From the NCBI RefSeq assembly GCF_947331465.1, contig NZ_CAMZOK010000003.1, positions 558,001 to 622,000 of the forward strand: DNA of 64,000 nucleotides, written 5' to 3'. The position numbers and the translations under genes were made by a program. This DNA is from Shimia sp. Alg240-R146. Its GTDB lineage: Bacteria; Pseudomonadota; Alphaproteobacteria; Rhodobacterales; Rhodobacteraceae. The notes under the pieces were generated by a model. That model was not told where the DNA came from, made no database searches, and saw only the letters and a list, made by a program, of their open reading frames with translations. Below, in pieces: positions 42,995 through 51,694 of the stretch (its first letter is position 1; every line of letters begins with the position of its first letter).

Positions 42995-44008
42995 TCACAC
43001 ACTATCGGCGGTGCCTTGTTCTGGGAGAAACTCGTCAACAACGACGTAAGCTGTGATGACGATTAACGCTGCCAGACCAACTTGCATTACGCGCACAATG
43101 CTTTTGACGTCGGCTTCGTCTGAAAATGGCGCAATTGTTCCACCGTAGACAATTATCGCCGTGGTCAGCGCGGACCCTGCGGCGGGCGCGAGTTTGTGGT
43201 CGGACTTCATCAAGGTGCCCAGAAGCAAACAGGTTAGGACACTCAACAAAATGGGCGTCATTACTGAGGGTGCGATGACCGTGATTTCATACAAAACGAT
43301 CGAAAATCCCGCCCCTAAGAGGTTCGCAGTTAACATGGCTTTAGCGACCGTTGTTCCGGCGGCTGGCATGGCGGCAAGCTGCTGAGCAAGGATCGCGACA
43401 AAGAATAGTACGAGCAATGCGGACGAGCCCGAGACAAAGAAGGCCAAAGCAAAGGGGATGGTCACAAGACACATACGCAGCAAGCGACGACGCTTGTCGA
43501 ACGCCTTGGGCGCAGTTTGGGGTGTGGCCTGTGCAGGGTCTGGCGGGGCTGCTGGAAAGATTGCAAAGCACAAGGAGGTCACAAGGCCGGCAATCAATAG
43601 ATTTGCCGGAATCCAAACTACGAGCAGCATTGCCAAATCGCCGGATTGCAAAACCATGTTAGGGACCATCATAGCCGCCATCAACGCGATGATACCCTGC
43701 AGGACCCCAGCCCCCAACACTGAGTAGGCAAAAGCGACCATGATGGCCAAAGCCACTCCGCAGAGAAACACAAACGGGTATGGCGCAAGCATAGAAAACA
43801 ACAGCCATGACCCCAGCAGGGCCAGGATCGCGAACTTGAACAGATTTATGCTGGCCCTGATCGGCATCGCCGCAGGTGCCTGCAGGAAAAGCGCTGAGAA
43901 CACAGCACCAATCGACCACATTGGCCACCCTAGAAGCAGCCCAAGCGAAAACACCCCTGCGGTTCCGCACGTCAGACGTAGAATTGCTGGCCTGGCTTCA
44001 ATAGGCAT
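42995..44008 (-). CDS. DUF2955 (FUSC-like) membrane protein
   Basis: 337 residues with about ten membrane helices in two blocks separated by a cytoplasmic segment (PAQATPQTAPKAFDKRRR). Proteins of this family resemble the membrane part of aromatic-acid exporters (AaeB/FUSC). Its start overlaps the HlyD gene end by 11 bases, and together they probably form an inner-membrane efflux unit; no outer-membrane channel gene is nearby. Confidence 0.82.
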   Translation of the reverse strand: MPIEARPAILRLTCGTAGVFSLGLLLGWPMWSIGAVFSALFLQAPAAMPIRASINLFKFAILALLGSWLLFSMLAPYPFVFLCGVALAIMVAFAYSVLGAGVLQGIIALMAAMMVPNMVLQSGDLAMLLVVWIPANLLIAGLVTSLCFAIFPAAPPDPAQATPQTAPKAFDKRRRLLRMCLVTIPFALAFFVSGSSALLVLFFVAILAQQLAAMPAAGTTVAKAMLTANLLGAGFSIVLYEITVIAPSVMTPILLSVLTCLLLGTLMKSDHKLAPAAGSALTTAIIVYGGTIAPFSDEADVKSIVRVMQVGLAALIVITAYVVVDEFLPEQGTADSV

Positions 44009-45062
44009 AAGAAATATAGGCCACAGACCGGATGTATACGCGGCCGAGAAAGTTCAATATCGGACGTTCTGTAAGGTAAAAAATGACATCGGCCTGCCCG
44101 TTTAGTTGAAACTTCAGGTCGTCCTCATCATCGCCTTCTTCATAGCCTGGTAGAACAATTCGAACCGGAAATCGTTCCGCCTCTCGCATGAAGCCTTTGG
44201 TTGTTGGCGCGCTGGCCAAATCGCCTACGGTGTCCGCACCACTGACCGAAACTGCGCCACTAAAGCTTTCGATACGCCCTTTGACGACGCGGCCAGGGTG
44301 CATGTTGAGCACAACATCGACCGTATCGCCGACCTTGGCCAGCCCAAGGTTGTTTTCAGTCATGTAAGCCTCAACCCAGACATTTCGCGCATCCAGGAAT
44401 GTCAGCAGGTCGCTACCCGACCTTGCATAGGTGCCGGGTGCGACCAGAAGATTTGAAACCACACCATCTGATGGCGCCTTAAGCTCGGTTCGTTCCAGAT
44501 TTAGGTTAGCTTCAGCCAATGCGGCTAGAGCTTTCTGAATCTTGGGGTTTTCCTGCCCTTTCTGTCCGAGTTGCTGTTTGGCGCGCTCCAGGTCGGCTTG
44601 CGAGCTTTCCAACTCGGCTTCCGCCTCCATGATCTGTCCCCGCGCATCATCTGCTTTGGAGAGGGCGATCAATCCTCTTTTTTCAAGTGCGAAAACTCTC
44701 TGGGCCTGCAAGCCCAGGGTATCAAGATCTGCACGCGCCCGCGCCACTCTGGCTTGGGCGCCGCTGACTTCGGCGGATGACGCGCCGACATCCTGTGTAG
44801 CGGAAGCCAACTCTGCCTCGGCCTTGGCCTTATCGATCTCATAAGGTCTACGGTCGATCCGTACCAAGACCTCACCCGCATAGACAATTTGCCCGTTTTC
44901 GACCAAAACCTCGGTAACGGTGCCGCTCACTTCCGGCACGACCTGCGTCGCGATCACTTTGACACGCGCATTGCCTGTGAAAGGCGTCATTCTGTCGGCA
45001 GCGATGTACCAAATCAGGAAAATCGCCAGAAAACCTACGCTCGACCAAATTGTCTTTCTCAT
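43998..45062 (-). CDS. HlyD-family membrane fusion protein
   Basis: 354 residues. One N-terminal membrane anchor (SVGFLAIFLIWYIAADRM), a biotinyl-lipoyl half (VVPEVSGTVTEVLVENGQIV), a long coiled-coil hairpin (about 75-185, rich in Ala, Glu, Gln) and the second lipoyl half (TELKAPSDGVVSNLLVAPG). It is an AaeA/EmrA-type periplasmic adaptor that links an inner-membrane exporter to the envelope. It overlaps both neighbours, so the three genes are translated together. Confidence 0.93.
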   Translation of the reverse strand: MRKTIWSSVGFLAIFLIWYIAADRMTPFTGNARVKVIATQVVPEVSGTVTEVLVENGQIVYAGEVLVRIDRRPYEIDKAKAEAELASATQDVGASSAEVSGAQARVARARADLDTLGLQAQRVFALEKRGLIALSKADDARGQIMEAEAELESSQADLERAKQQLGQKGQENPKIQKALAALAEANLNLERTELKAPSDGVVSNLLVAPGTYARSGSDLLTFLDARNVWVEAYMTENNLGLAKVGDTVDVVLNMHPGRVVKGRIESFSGAVSVSGADTVGDLASAPTTKGFMREAERFPVRIVLPGYEEGDDEDDLKFQLNGQADVIFYLTERPILNFLGRVYIRSVAYISYAY

Positions 45063-46144
45063 GACGTCTGTTCCGTTGTTTCGTCTACATCTTCTTGTTC
45101 TTGGTCGCCATCAATCCAGGCTTTGAACAACTCATAGAAAACCGCGAACAGCACTGGCCCCATGAATATCCCGATCATGCCATAAGCCATCATACCGCCG
45201 ATCACGCCAATCAAGATAACAAGCATGGGCGTTTCCAATCCCTTGGAAATAAAGACTGGGCGTAGAAAACTATCCATAATTGCAGTAGGAACTGCAAGCA
45301 CAGTCAAAACGAGTGCCGCCCCTCCGGACATCGAACTCCACGCATAGATCACAACAGGTAAAAGCACCAATCCGGGTCCAACCTGAATGATGCTCAGGAT
45401 CAACGAGATCAGCGCCAGTGTTGCCGCCGAGCTAAACCCGAACGATGCCAAAAGAAGCCAGACGACGAAGGCCTGAATGGCGGCCACGCCAACAACACCT
45501 TTAGTAACATTGCGGATTGTGGCGCCTGCCATAAGGATAAACTCGCCGCCACGTGGTGCAAAAACGCGGTTCGCAAATCGCTGAACACCCGCCACAAGGG
45601 TTGGGCCGGGTTTCAGAAGGGCCCCCATAATGATCGCTGAAAGCGCCAATCCCAAAAGCCCAAGACCAAGTCCAACGGCCTTGCCCAGAACGGCCTGAAG
45701 GATTGCGATAATCTGCTCACTGTAGGTTTTCAAAGCCCCATCAAGGTTTCTTTCAAACATCGACCAGACTTCGCTCGCCTTTTGGCCAAGCAGAGGAATC
45801 TCACTCAGACCTTCTGGCGCTGGTGGCACCTTAAGCGTCCCTTCAGACAAACCCGTTGCAAGCTCTGAGCCCAGACTTGCCGAACTCGACACTGCCGAAG
45901 CTAACGGCCCAAGGGTTATGGCCAGACCGATCAGAACAAAGATCGCCGAAACAAGAGATTTGCGACCTCCCAGCCTTTTTTGAAGTCCGTCAAAAGTTGG
46001 ATAGAGGGCTACGGCAAGAATAACCGCCCAAATTAGGACGCTCGCCAATGGGGTGACCATGACAATTGCGCTGTAAATAAACAGCCCCAAAAAAACCATT
46101 CGAATGGCCATGTCGACAAATTTGGCTTCCTGATTGGTTGACAT
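45059..46144 (-). CDS. AI-2E family transporter
   Basis: 361 residues, about eight membrane segments, the family known for putative AI-2 exporters (TqsA) and sodium/proton antiporters. The C-terminal VGPGLVLLPVVIYAW and IGVIGGMMAYGMIGIFMGPV are typical. The ATG at 46144 has a perfect GGAGGT before it. It precedes the HlyD gene with an ATGA overlap. Confidence 0.9.
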   Translation of the reverse strand: MSTNQEAKFVDMAIRMVFLGLFIYSAIVMVTPLASVLIWAVILAVALYPTFDGLQKRLGGRKSLVSAIFVLIGLAITLGPLASAVSSSASLGSELATGLSEGTLKVPPAPEGLSEIPLLGQKASEVWSMFERNLDGALKTYSEQIIAILQAVLGKAVGLGLGLLGLALSAIIMGALLKPGPTLVAGVQRFANRVFAPRGGEFILMAGATIRNVTKGVVGVAAIQAFVVWLLLASFGFSSAATLALISLILSIIQVGPGLVLLPVVIYAWSSMSGGAALVLTVLAVPTAIMDSFLRPVFISKGLETPMLVILIGVIGGMMAYGMIGIFMGPVLFAVFYELFKAWIDGDQEQEDVDETTEQTS

Positions 46145-46241
46145 AATTACCTCCGTTTTTATTGCCCATGTGTTTGGGAAATGGACCATTGTGTCGTTTG
46201 GTGCTCAATGGTCTCTGTTAAATTGAGTACTGTAGTTTGAT

Positions 46242-46562
46242 TTAGGCCTTGCCGTCGTCGTCCCGATTTTGGGTTATGATAGCGTCGGCAAAAGTTGTTG
46301 CGGCAGCTAAAAAAACGCCCAGGCCGATGATCAGATAAAACATTGTAAAGATTTTTCCAGCAGCGGTTTCCGGCGAGAAATCCCCGTAACCAACTGTGGA
46401 AATGGTAATGACAGAAAAGTAGATTGCGTCGAGCCAACTCCACCCCTCAACAAATCGGTAAAACACACTCGCCCAAACCACCATTCCTAAAGTGACAGCA
46501 AGCAGCCATTTCACGCGACCATCACTCAGCGCAACCCCAACGCCGCGGAGCATTATTTTCAT
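46242..46562 (-). CDS. Small two-helix potassium channel
   Basis: 106 residues: two membrane helices (about 18-37 and 70-92) with a pore loop carrying the potassium selectivity filter TISTVGYGDFSP. There is no cytoplasmic RCK domain, so it resembles a minimal KcsA-like channel. It lies 97 bases upstream of the AI-2E gene on the same strand and is probably the first gene of that operon. Confidence 0.9.
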   Translation of the reverse strand: MKIMLRGVGVALSDGRVKWLLAVTLGMVVWASVFYRFVEGWSWLDAIYFSVITISTVGYGDFSPETAAGKIFTMFYLIIGLGVFLAAATTFADAIITQNRDDDGKA

Positions 46563-47377
46563 AGAATTCACACCCAGCCCTCCTGACTTGTTTTTGCAGT
46601 GCTTCGTTTTACGATAGCCCACGAGGCACTGGTATCGTTGGAACCCGACTTGCGCTCAAAGTTTGGGCCAGCTCGAACCCAAAGGCGCAGGTCAGATACA
46701 CTATATTGTGATCACTCTGCCACAGCATTCCGATTTGTCGAGTTTTTTGAACCACTGTTGATTAGATTGATGGGATGACGTGCCCAAGTTGAGAGGGCTT
46801 AGGCAACCGCAATATTCTTCGCTGAGACCTCCAATGGGCAAAACCTCAAAACGAGTCAGGGCTTTCTCGGAGGTCCCTGAGGCGCGGTTTCCTTCTAGTA
46901 ACTTCGCGCTGCTGAACAATTGGAAACCGGAAATCTGCTGTGGCGAGAAAGAGCAAACACTGCAGCTGCAAATGATCTCTGCGTTCGCAACCGCGCACGT
47001 ACAAATGGCTGCAAAGTCCCGCCCAGTCGACATCCAACCCATGAACTTCACGGCGCTCTACACCAATGGCAGCGTCTCACGCAGCACTGCAGGGTTGGCT
47101 TTACTGTTTTGTCGGCTGAAGGCCCAACTTTGCAAACGCCGCTAACTGCGCATAAACGTGATTGGTGCATTCCACAGTGAGTGTCTGCTATCCGCCCACT
47201 CACGTATCGCACCCTCAAACTCCATTTTCCATAATGCGGATGCGACACTTGTCGAAATTCTAAGTTTTCAGCGGGTGGTCAGAATCGAACGCCAGAAAAC
47301 TGCAAAAAATGCGGAGAAGGCAAACTGCATCGGAGGCTTATCGGGCACAAGCGTAACGCGCTGAAATTGGATAAAAT
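46563..47377. other. Long non-coding stretch before tRNA-Phe
   Basis: About 815 bases. Reading frames of 60-120 codons exist on both strands but have no initiation signals, domain-like patterns or codon bias, and they overlap each other. I see no gene. It could be a decayed segment at the right edge of the accessory region. Confidence 0.5.
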
Positions 47378-47452
47378 TGGTGCCCGGGGGCGGAATCGAA
47401 CCACCGACACGAGGATTTTCAATCCACTGCTCTACCCCTGAGCTACCCGGGC
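47378..47452 (-). tRNA. tRNA-Phe (GAA)
   Basis: 75 bases on the minus strand, full cloverleaf: acceptor GCCCGGG/CCCGGGC, anticodon loop TTGAAAA (anticodon GAA), T loop GTTCGATTC region, and encoded CCA. It lies 79 bases downstream of yacG and marks the right edge of the accessory region. Confidence 0.97.
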
Positions 47453-47531
47453 ACGGGTGAACGTTCAACGTTCGGGTTGCGGCGTTCTATGTCACGCTCG
47501 GCATGGTGTCCAGAGGGATTCGCGAAATAAT

Positions 47532-47714
47532 TCAGTGCAAACGTGACGCCTGCTTTTCCATCTCTTCCATGGCTTCCTCCGCCGCTTCTGGATCCTCGGA
47601 TGCCACCGCATATGTGCCGTCAAACCACTTGCCCAGATCGATATCTGCGCAACGCTTTGAACAAAACGGGCGATACCTCTCAACGGCATCTTTTTTGCAG
47701 ATCGGACAGCTCAT
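47532..47714 (-). CDS. yacG: DNA gyrase inhibitor YacG (zinc-binding)
   Basis: 60 residues with four Cys in the zinc-ribbon pattern CPICKK...FCSKRC and the family core CADIDLGKWFDGTYAV. YacG binds and inhibits GyrB in Escherichia coli. It overlaps the end of the RNase E/G gene (ATGA), an arrangement kept in related genomes. Confidence 0.95.
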   Translation of the reverse strand: MSCPICKKDAVERYRPFCSKRCADIDLGKWFDGTYAVASEDPEAAEEAMEEMEKQASRLH

Positions 47715-48733
47715 TTTAGAACCTCCCGCAATTCCTGACGGGCCTTTTTGCGTTGCAATTCAAAATGTCCAAGAGGCGTCCAACCCACAAGGGTCGTGTC
47801 GATCGGATCACGTTTGAACGCCGCGCGCAGCGCACTTTCAAATCCGCGCCGGTCCTTCTTTGGCATTGGCGCCAAGTCCAGCACCACCTGCCCGCCAAGA
47901 CCGCGCACACGCAAAGCCCTTGGAAGCGCGCGCGCGGCCGCAAAATTGGCCTTGGTGCCAGCCGCCGGCGAAGTATCTCTGCCGGTGTTCACATCCACCG
48001 CCACCAGGGCGCGGGTTGGCTCTACAAACAGGCTCACACCACCATCCAGCGAGACGCGACTGCCTTGCGCATCCTCCAGCGCGTCCAACACGCCGTGGGT
48101 ATCAAAACAGCCTGCATCCGTCACCACCTCTGCCGGTTCGGACCAGTCGCGCCAAGCCGCCACGTGCGGGCCGTCGCCATCAATCAGCTTTTCTGCTGCG
48201 CCTTCAGCGTCCGCCAGGACCTGCTCGGCGAGATCAAGCATATTGGCGATGTCTTCGGCGATCTCGTCTCGATCCGCCCCCTCGCACGCAGAGCGCAAGA
48301 TGAGCCCCACGCCATCTTCACGGGAGACCTCATGCGCCACCTCCAGAATGCGATCTCGCTCGTCATCCTCATGAATAGACCGACTCACATTGATCCCCGG
48401 CGCATCCGGCGTCACGATCACATACCGGCTCTTGAACAACACTTTCTGCGTCACCGGAATCGCCTTGCCCGGCTCCGCGTATCCTGTCACTTGCACCAGC
48501 ATCACGTCACCCGGCGCCAGCCCTTTGACCTGCCGCAAAAACACGTTGCCGTCCGGGGTTTTCAAAAACATTCCCCCCTGCCCTTTGACAGGCCGGTCCG
48601 CAACCGCGCGATAGATCGTCCCGGGTCGCGGCGCATCGCCTTCAACCAGCAGGTCGTCCAATTGTCCGTCCACCATCAGAGCCGCGGCCTCGCGCCCGTT
48701 GATCTGGTCGAGAATAATCTGACGTCCCTTCAT
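47711..48733 (-). CDS. Ribonuclease E/G family protein, short form
   Basis: 340 residues from the ATG at 48733 (MKGRQIILDQINGREAAAL). It has an N-terminal S1-like region and the DNase I-like catalytic domain with the Asp residues in VAVDVNTGRDTS and QVVLDLAPMPKKDRR. It ends shortly after, without the zinc-link and C-terminal scaffold of RNase E, so it is shorter than E. coli RNase G (489). Likely an endoribonuclease of narrow substrate range. It lies between maf and yacG. Confidence 0.9.
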   Translation of the reverse strand: MKGRQIILDQINGREAAALMVDGQLDDLLVEGDAPRPGTIYRAVADRPVKGQGGMFLKTPDGNVFLRQVKGLAPGDVMLVQVTGYAEPGKAIPVTQKVLFKSRYVIVTPDAPGINVSRSIHEDDERDRILEVAHEVSREDGVGLILRSACEGADRDEIAEDIANMLDLAEQVLADAEGAAEKLIDGDGPHVAAWRDWSEPAEVVTDAGCFDTHGVLDALEDAQGSRVSLDGGVSLFVEPTRALVAVDVNTGRDTSPAAGTKANFAAARALPRALRVRGLGGQVVLDLAPMPKKDRRGFESALRAAFKRDPIDTTLVGWTPLGHFELQRKKARQELREVLK

Positions 48734-48744
48734 TGGCGTCCCTT

Positions 48745-49320
48745 TCAGTCTGATGTGTAAAGCGGAAAGCCTGCCGCTTGCAGCAGGTTGGCGGTTTCCG
48801 CCACTGGCAGGCCCATAATGGCCGTAAATGATCCGGAAATCCACGGGATGAACGCGCCAGCCGGACCTTGAATGGCGTATCCACCGGCCTTGCCTTGCCA
48901 ATCATCTGTAGCGAGATAGGCAGTGAGCTCGTTTGAGGAAAGCCGCTTCATCTTGACGACGCTCTCCACATCCTTTTCCCAGATGTGATCACCCGTACGC
49001 ACGGCAACAGCGGTCACAACCCGATGTCGACGCCCCGACAGCGCGTTCAGGAATTCAGCAGCTTCAGCAGCATCGCGTGGTTTGCCCATGATCCGACGCC
49101 CCAGCGCGACAGTGGTGTCCGCACACAGAACAATCTCATCAGGCGCGGCGGCCACCGCCAGCGCCTTTTCATGTGCAATCCGCCGGCAATAGGGCCGCGG
49201 CAGTTCACCTTTGTGGGGGGTCTCATCAATATCGGGCGGGCGGATGTCATCCGCCACCACACCGATTTGTGCCAGCAATTCCCGACGGCGCGGGCTGCCG
49301 GAGCCAAGGATCAATTTCAT
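48745..49320 (-). CDS. Maf family nucleotide pyrophosphatase
   Basis: 191 residues, Maf/Ham1 fold: [18 protein letters not shown] at the start, [11 protein letters not shown] and [15 protein letters not shown]. Maf proteins hydrolyse non-canonical or canonical nucleoside triphosphates (dTTP/UTP or m7GTP), preventing misincorporation. It is followed by the RNase gene after 11 bases and preceded by infA after 31 bases. Confidence 0.95.
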   Translation of the reverse strand: MKLILGSGSPRRRELLAQIGVVADDIRPPDIDETPHKGELPRPYCRRIAHEKALAVAAAPDEIVLCADTTVALGRRIMGKPRDAAEAAEFLNALSGRRHRVVTAVAVRTGDHIWEKDVESVVKMKRLSSNELTAYLATDDWQGKAGGYAIQGPAGAFIPWISGSFTAIMGLPVAETANLLQAAGFPLYTSD

Positions 49321-49351
49321 CCCAAGCCTCGCTTTCGCCCGCGCAAGGCGG

Positions 49352-49570
49352 TTACTTAAAGCGGTAGTTGATCCGACCCTTGGTCAGATCATATGGCGTC
49401 ATTTCCACCTGAACTTTGTCGCCAGCCAGAACGCGGATACGGTTCTTGCGCATCTTGCCTGCCGTATGTGCGATGATCTCATGGCCGTTTTCCAGCTCGA
49501 CCCGAAATGTCGCATTTGGCAGGAGTTCCTTTACGACGCCGGGAAATTCGAGCAGTTCTTCCTTGGCCAT
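49352..49570 (-). CDS. infA: Translation initiation factor IF-1
   Basis: 72 residues, a single S1-like OB fold ([51 protein letters not shown]). It assists 30S initiation complex formation. Start ATG 49570 behind GGAGAG. Head of the infA-maf-rng-yacG block. Confidence 0.99.
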   Translation of the reverse strand: MAKEELLEFPGVVKELLPNATFRVELENGHEIIAHTAGKMRKNRIRVLAGDKVQVEMTPYDLTKGRINYRFK

Positions 49571-49784
49571 GGTCTCTCCTTCACATTGCACCCGCTTGGT
49601 GCGGGCTGCCCCTAAATGGGACCAATAACGGCGATATACAAGGGGATTCTCAGCGCGTTTGTTGGAATGTGACCTGACCGTCACGCAGGTTTCGGCGGTC
49701 GCTTGCCGGCTTTGATCTCGTCACACTCAAATTCTTCGACGAGGATTTGGTCACAACGAATTTCAACAACGTGGAATATTTGAC

Positions 49785-50255
49785 TTAGGCGGCTCCTGTG
49801 CCCCACCGTTCCTTGAGTTGTGCCACGATGGCATCACGCGATCCACGATAGGCCGCGAGCCGAGCGTCACGCCCGTCACCTGCCCCCGTCGGATCAGATA
49901 TCGGCCAAAACTCCAGCTCCGTGTGGTAATACTGCGTCAGCCGCTCCGCCTCCGCTTTACTTGCTGGCGTCAATGCCACAACTAGGTCGAAAGACGACAG
50001 TTGATCGCCGCCCTTTTCCATTTCGTCAAAGCTGCGCGATTGATGGCGGGCCAACTCAACACCGATTTCCTCACAGACCGAGATGGCAAACCCGTCGATC
50101 TCCAGATCCGAGTGAATGCCCGCCGACTGAACATAGACGTCCGTGCCATACAGCTTTTTCATGATGCCCTCCGCCATCGGCGAACGCACTGAATTCTGGT
50201 CACAGCAGAATAGAACGGACTGCGGCAAAGGTTTAAAAGGCGTCTCCTCCGACAT
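49785..50255 (-). CDS. Low molecular weight protein-tyrosine phosphatase-like protein
   Basis: 156 residues. The CX5R phosphatase loop is present as CDQNSVRSP, and the general-acid Asp lies in ISDPTGAG. It matches the LMW-PTP/arsenate reductase fold. The gene follows UPF0262 by four bases. Either tyrosine phosphatase or arsenate-reductase-like activity is possible; without ars genes nearby I favour the phosphatase. Confidence 0.88.
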   Translation of the reverse strand: MSEETPFKPLPQSVLFCCDQNSVRSPMAEGIMKKLYGTDVYVQSAGIHSDLEIDGFAISVCEEIGVELARHQSRSFDEMEKGGDQLSSFDLVVALTPASKAEAERLTQYYHTELEFWPISDPTGAGDGRDARLAAYRGSRDAIVAQLKERWGTGAA

Positions 50256-50259
50256 CGCC

Positions 50260-50739
50260 TCAGCCCCCGAAGTGCAGCACGCAAATCAGCGTGAACAACC
50301 GCCGCGCTGTGTCCGTGTCGACCTCGGCCTTGCCTTCAAGCCGTTCCTGCAAGACGCGCGCGCCCTCGTTGTGGATACCACGGCGCGCCATATCGATTGT
50401 TTCGATTTGGCTTGGCGGCAGGTTTTTCACAGCGTCGAAATAGCTTTCGCAGATCGCCCAGTAGTCTTTTACCACCTGGCGGAACGGCGAAAGGCTCAGG
50501 TGGAATTCTGCCGCCTTGTCGCCTTCGTCCACCTTCACATCAAACACCAGCCGCTTGTCGCGGATCGACAGTTCAACGGCGTATGGCCCCTCGGGGACGA
50601 CACGATCATCACGCACGGGCAGCTTGAAACTGTTCTCCTCCAACAGATCAAACACTGCGACCTTGCGTTCTTGATCGATCTCCGGCGTCGGAGGCGGCAG
50701 GTTTCGATCATCGATCTCGATGCGGGCGATATAGGACAT
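50260..50739 (-). CDS. UPF0262 family protein
   Basis: 159 residues with ARIEIDDRNLPPPTPEIDQE at the start and the conserved FHLSLSPFRQVVKDYWAICE. A conserved alphaproteobacterial protein of unknown function, usually between hisD and a phosphatase gene; hisD is not here. It is probably co-transcribed with the phosphatase. Confidence 0.94.
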   Translation of the reverse strand: MSYIARIEIDDRNLPPPTPEIDQERKVAVFDLLEENSFKLPVRDDRVVPEGPYAVELSIRDKRLVFDVKVDEGDKAAEFHLSLSPFRQVVKDYWAICESYFDAVKNLPPSQIETIDMARRGIHNEGARVLQERLEGKAEVDTDTARRLFTLICVLHFGG

Positions 50740-50865
50740 GGCTGTCTCGCTGGCAGATGTTGCAATGCAGCATGACTATCCCAGCCGGCGCTTAGGAGCA
50801 ATGCAGAGCTTGACTTCGCCTCTTTTGCCCGCAACCTCGCCGGACCACAATCAAGCGAGGCCAAC

Positions 50866-51633
50866 ATGTCTGACCTGCCTATTTTCGACCTCTCGGGCCA
50901 AAACGCCCTTGTCACAGGAAGCTCTGACGGGCTTGGTTTTGCGGCCGCCGAACTTCTGGCCAAGGCAGGCGCACATGTCTGGATCAATGGACGGGACAGC
51001 GCACGCTGCGACGCGGTCGCTGCCGAAATCTCTGCCAAAGGTGGTAAGGCCACTGCTCTGCCGTTCGATGTGGCAGACGAAGCCGCCGCCGACGCGGCCT
51101 TCGCAACGTTGGCCAAGGCGGGCGGGCTCTCAATTCTTGTGAACAATGTCGGCATGCGCGACCGCCGCACTTTGCAGGAATTCACACGCGATGATCTGCG
51201 CCGTTTGATGGACGTTGACCTGATTGCGCCTTTCCGGTTGTCCCAACGCGCAGCCGAGCAAATGGCGCCCAACGGGTATGGGCGCATCGTGAACATCTCC
51301 TCGATCGCCGGCCTGATCGCCCAATCCGGTGACGCCGCGTACACGTCTGCAAAGGCAGGCATCAACGGCATGACCAAAGCGCTCGCTGCCGAACTTGGCG
51401 CCCAAGGTATCAACGTCAACGCCGTCGCACCGGGCTACTTCAAGACCGCCCCGAACGAGGCCGCCGCCGCTGATCCAACCGTCACCGCCAAACTCAAAGC
51501 CGCCTCGGCGCTGGGGCGGTGGGGAGAGCCCGCCGAACTGGCCCCAGCGATCCTGTTTCTCGCCTCACCCGCCGCAAGTTACGTCACCGGCCACATCCTT
51601 GCCGTGGATGGCGGCTACACCAGTCACTACTAG
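50866..51633 (+). CDS. Short-chain dehydrogenase/reductase
   Basis: 255 residues, classical SDR. The cofactor motif is TGSSDGLGF, the NAG-like motif is NNVGMRD, the catalytic Ser is in IVNISSIAGL and the YxxxK in AAYTSAKAGIN. It resembles gluconate 5-dehydrogenase and 3-oxoacyl-ACP reductase types. Alone on its strand between UPF0262 and the ABC transporter; the substrate is uncertain. Confidence 0.93.
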   Translation: MSDLPIFDLSGQNALVTGSSDGLGFAAAELLAKAGAHVWINGRDSARCDAVAAEISAKGGKATALPFDVADEAAADAAFATLAKAGGLSILVNNVGMRDRRTLQEFTRDDLRRLMDVDLIAPFRLSQRAAEQMAPNGYGRIVNISSIAGLIAQSGDAAYTSAKAGINGMTKALAAELGAQGINVNAVAPGYFKTAPNEAAAADPTVTAKLKAASALGRWGEPAELAPAILFLASPAASYVTGHILAVDGGYTSHY

Positions 51634-51641
51634 CAAAAACA

Positions 51642-51668
51642 AACGCCCCGCAGAAACTGCGAGGCGTT
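51642..51668. terminator. Bidirectional terminator between SDR and ABC transporter genes
   Basis: Stem AACGCC-CGCAG with CTGCG-GGCGTT (one bulge) around the loop AAA, lying between two converging genes. Confidence 0.75.
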
Positions 51669-51694
51669 CAATATTCTTACTGTGGAATGCTGCC

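Noticed and set aside
46701-47145. Overlapping frames of about 115-120 codons on both strands before tRNA-Phe
   Set aside because: No initiation signals, no codon bias and no domain features; the frames overlap each other antisense.
47455-47480. gaacgttcaacgttc near tRNA-Phe as a possible LexA box
   Set aside because: The spacing between GTTC units is 3, not the 7 of the alphaproteobacterial LexA box.
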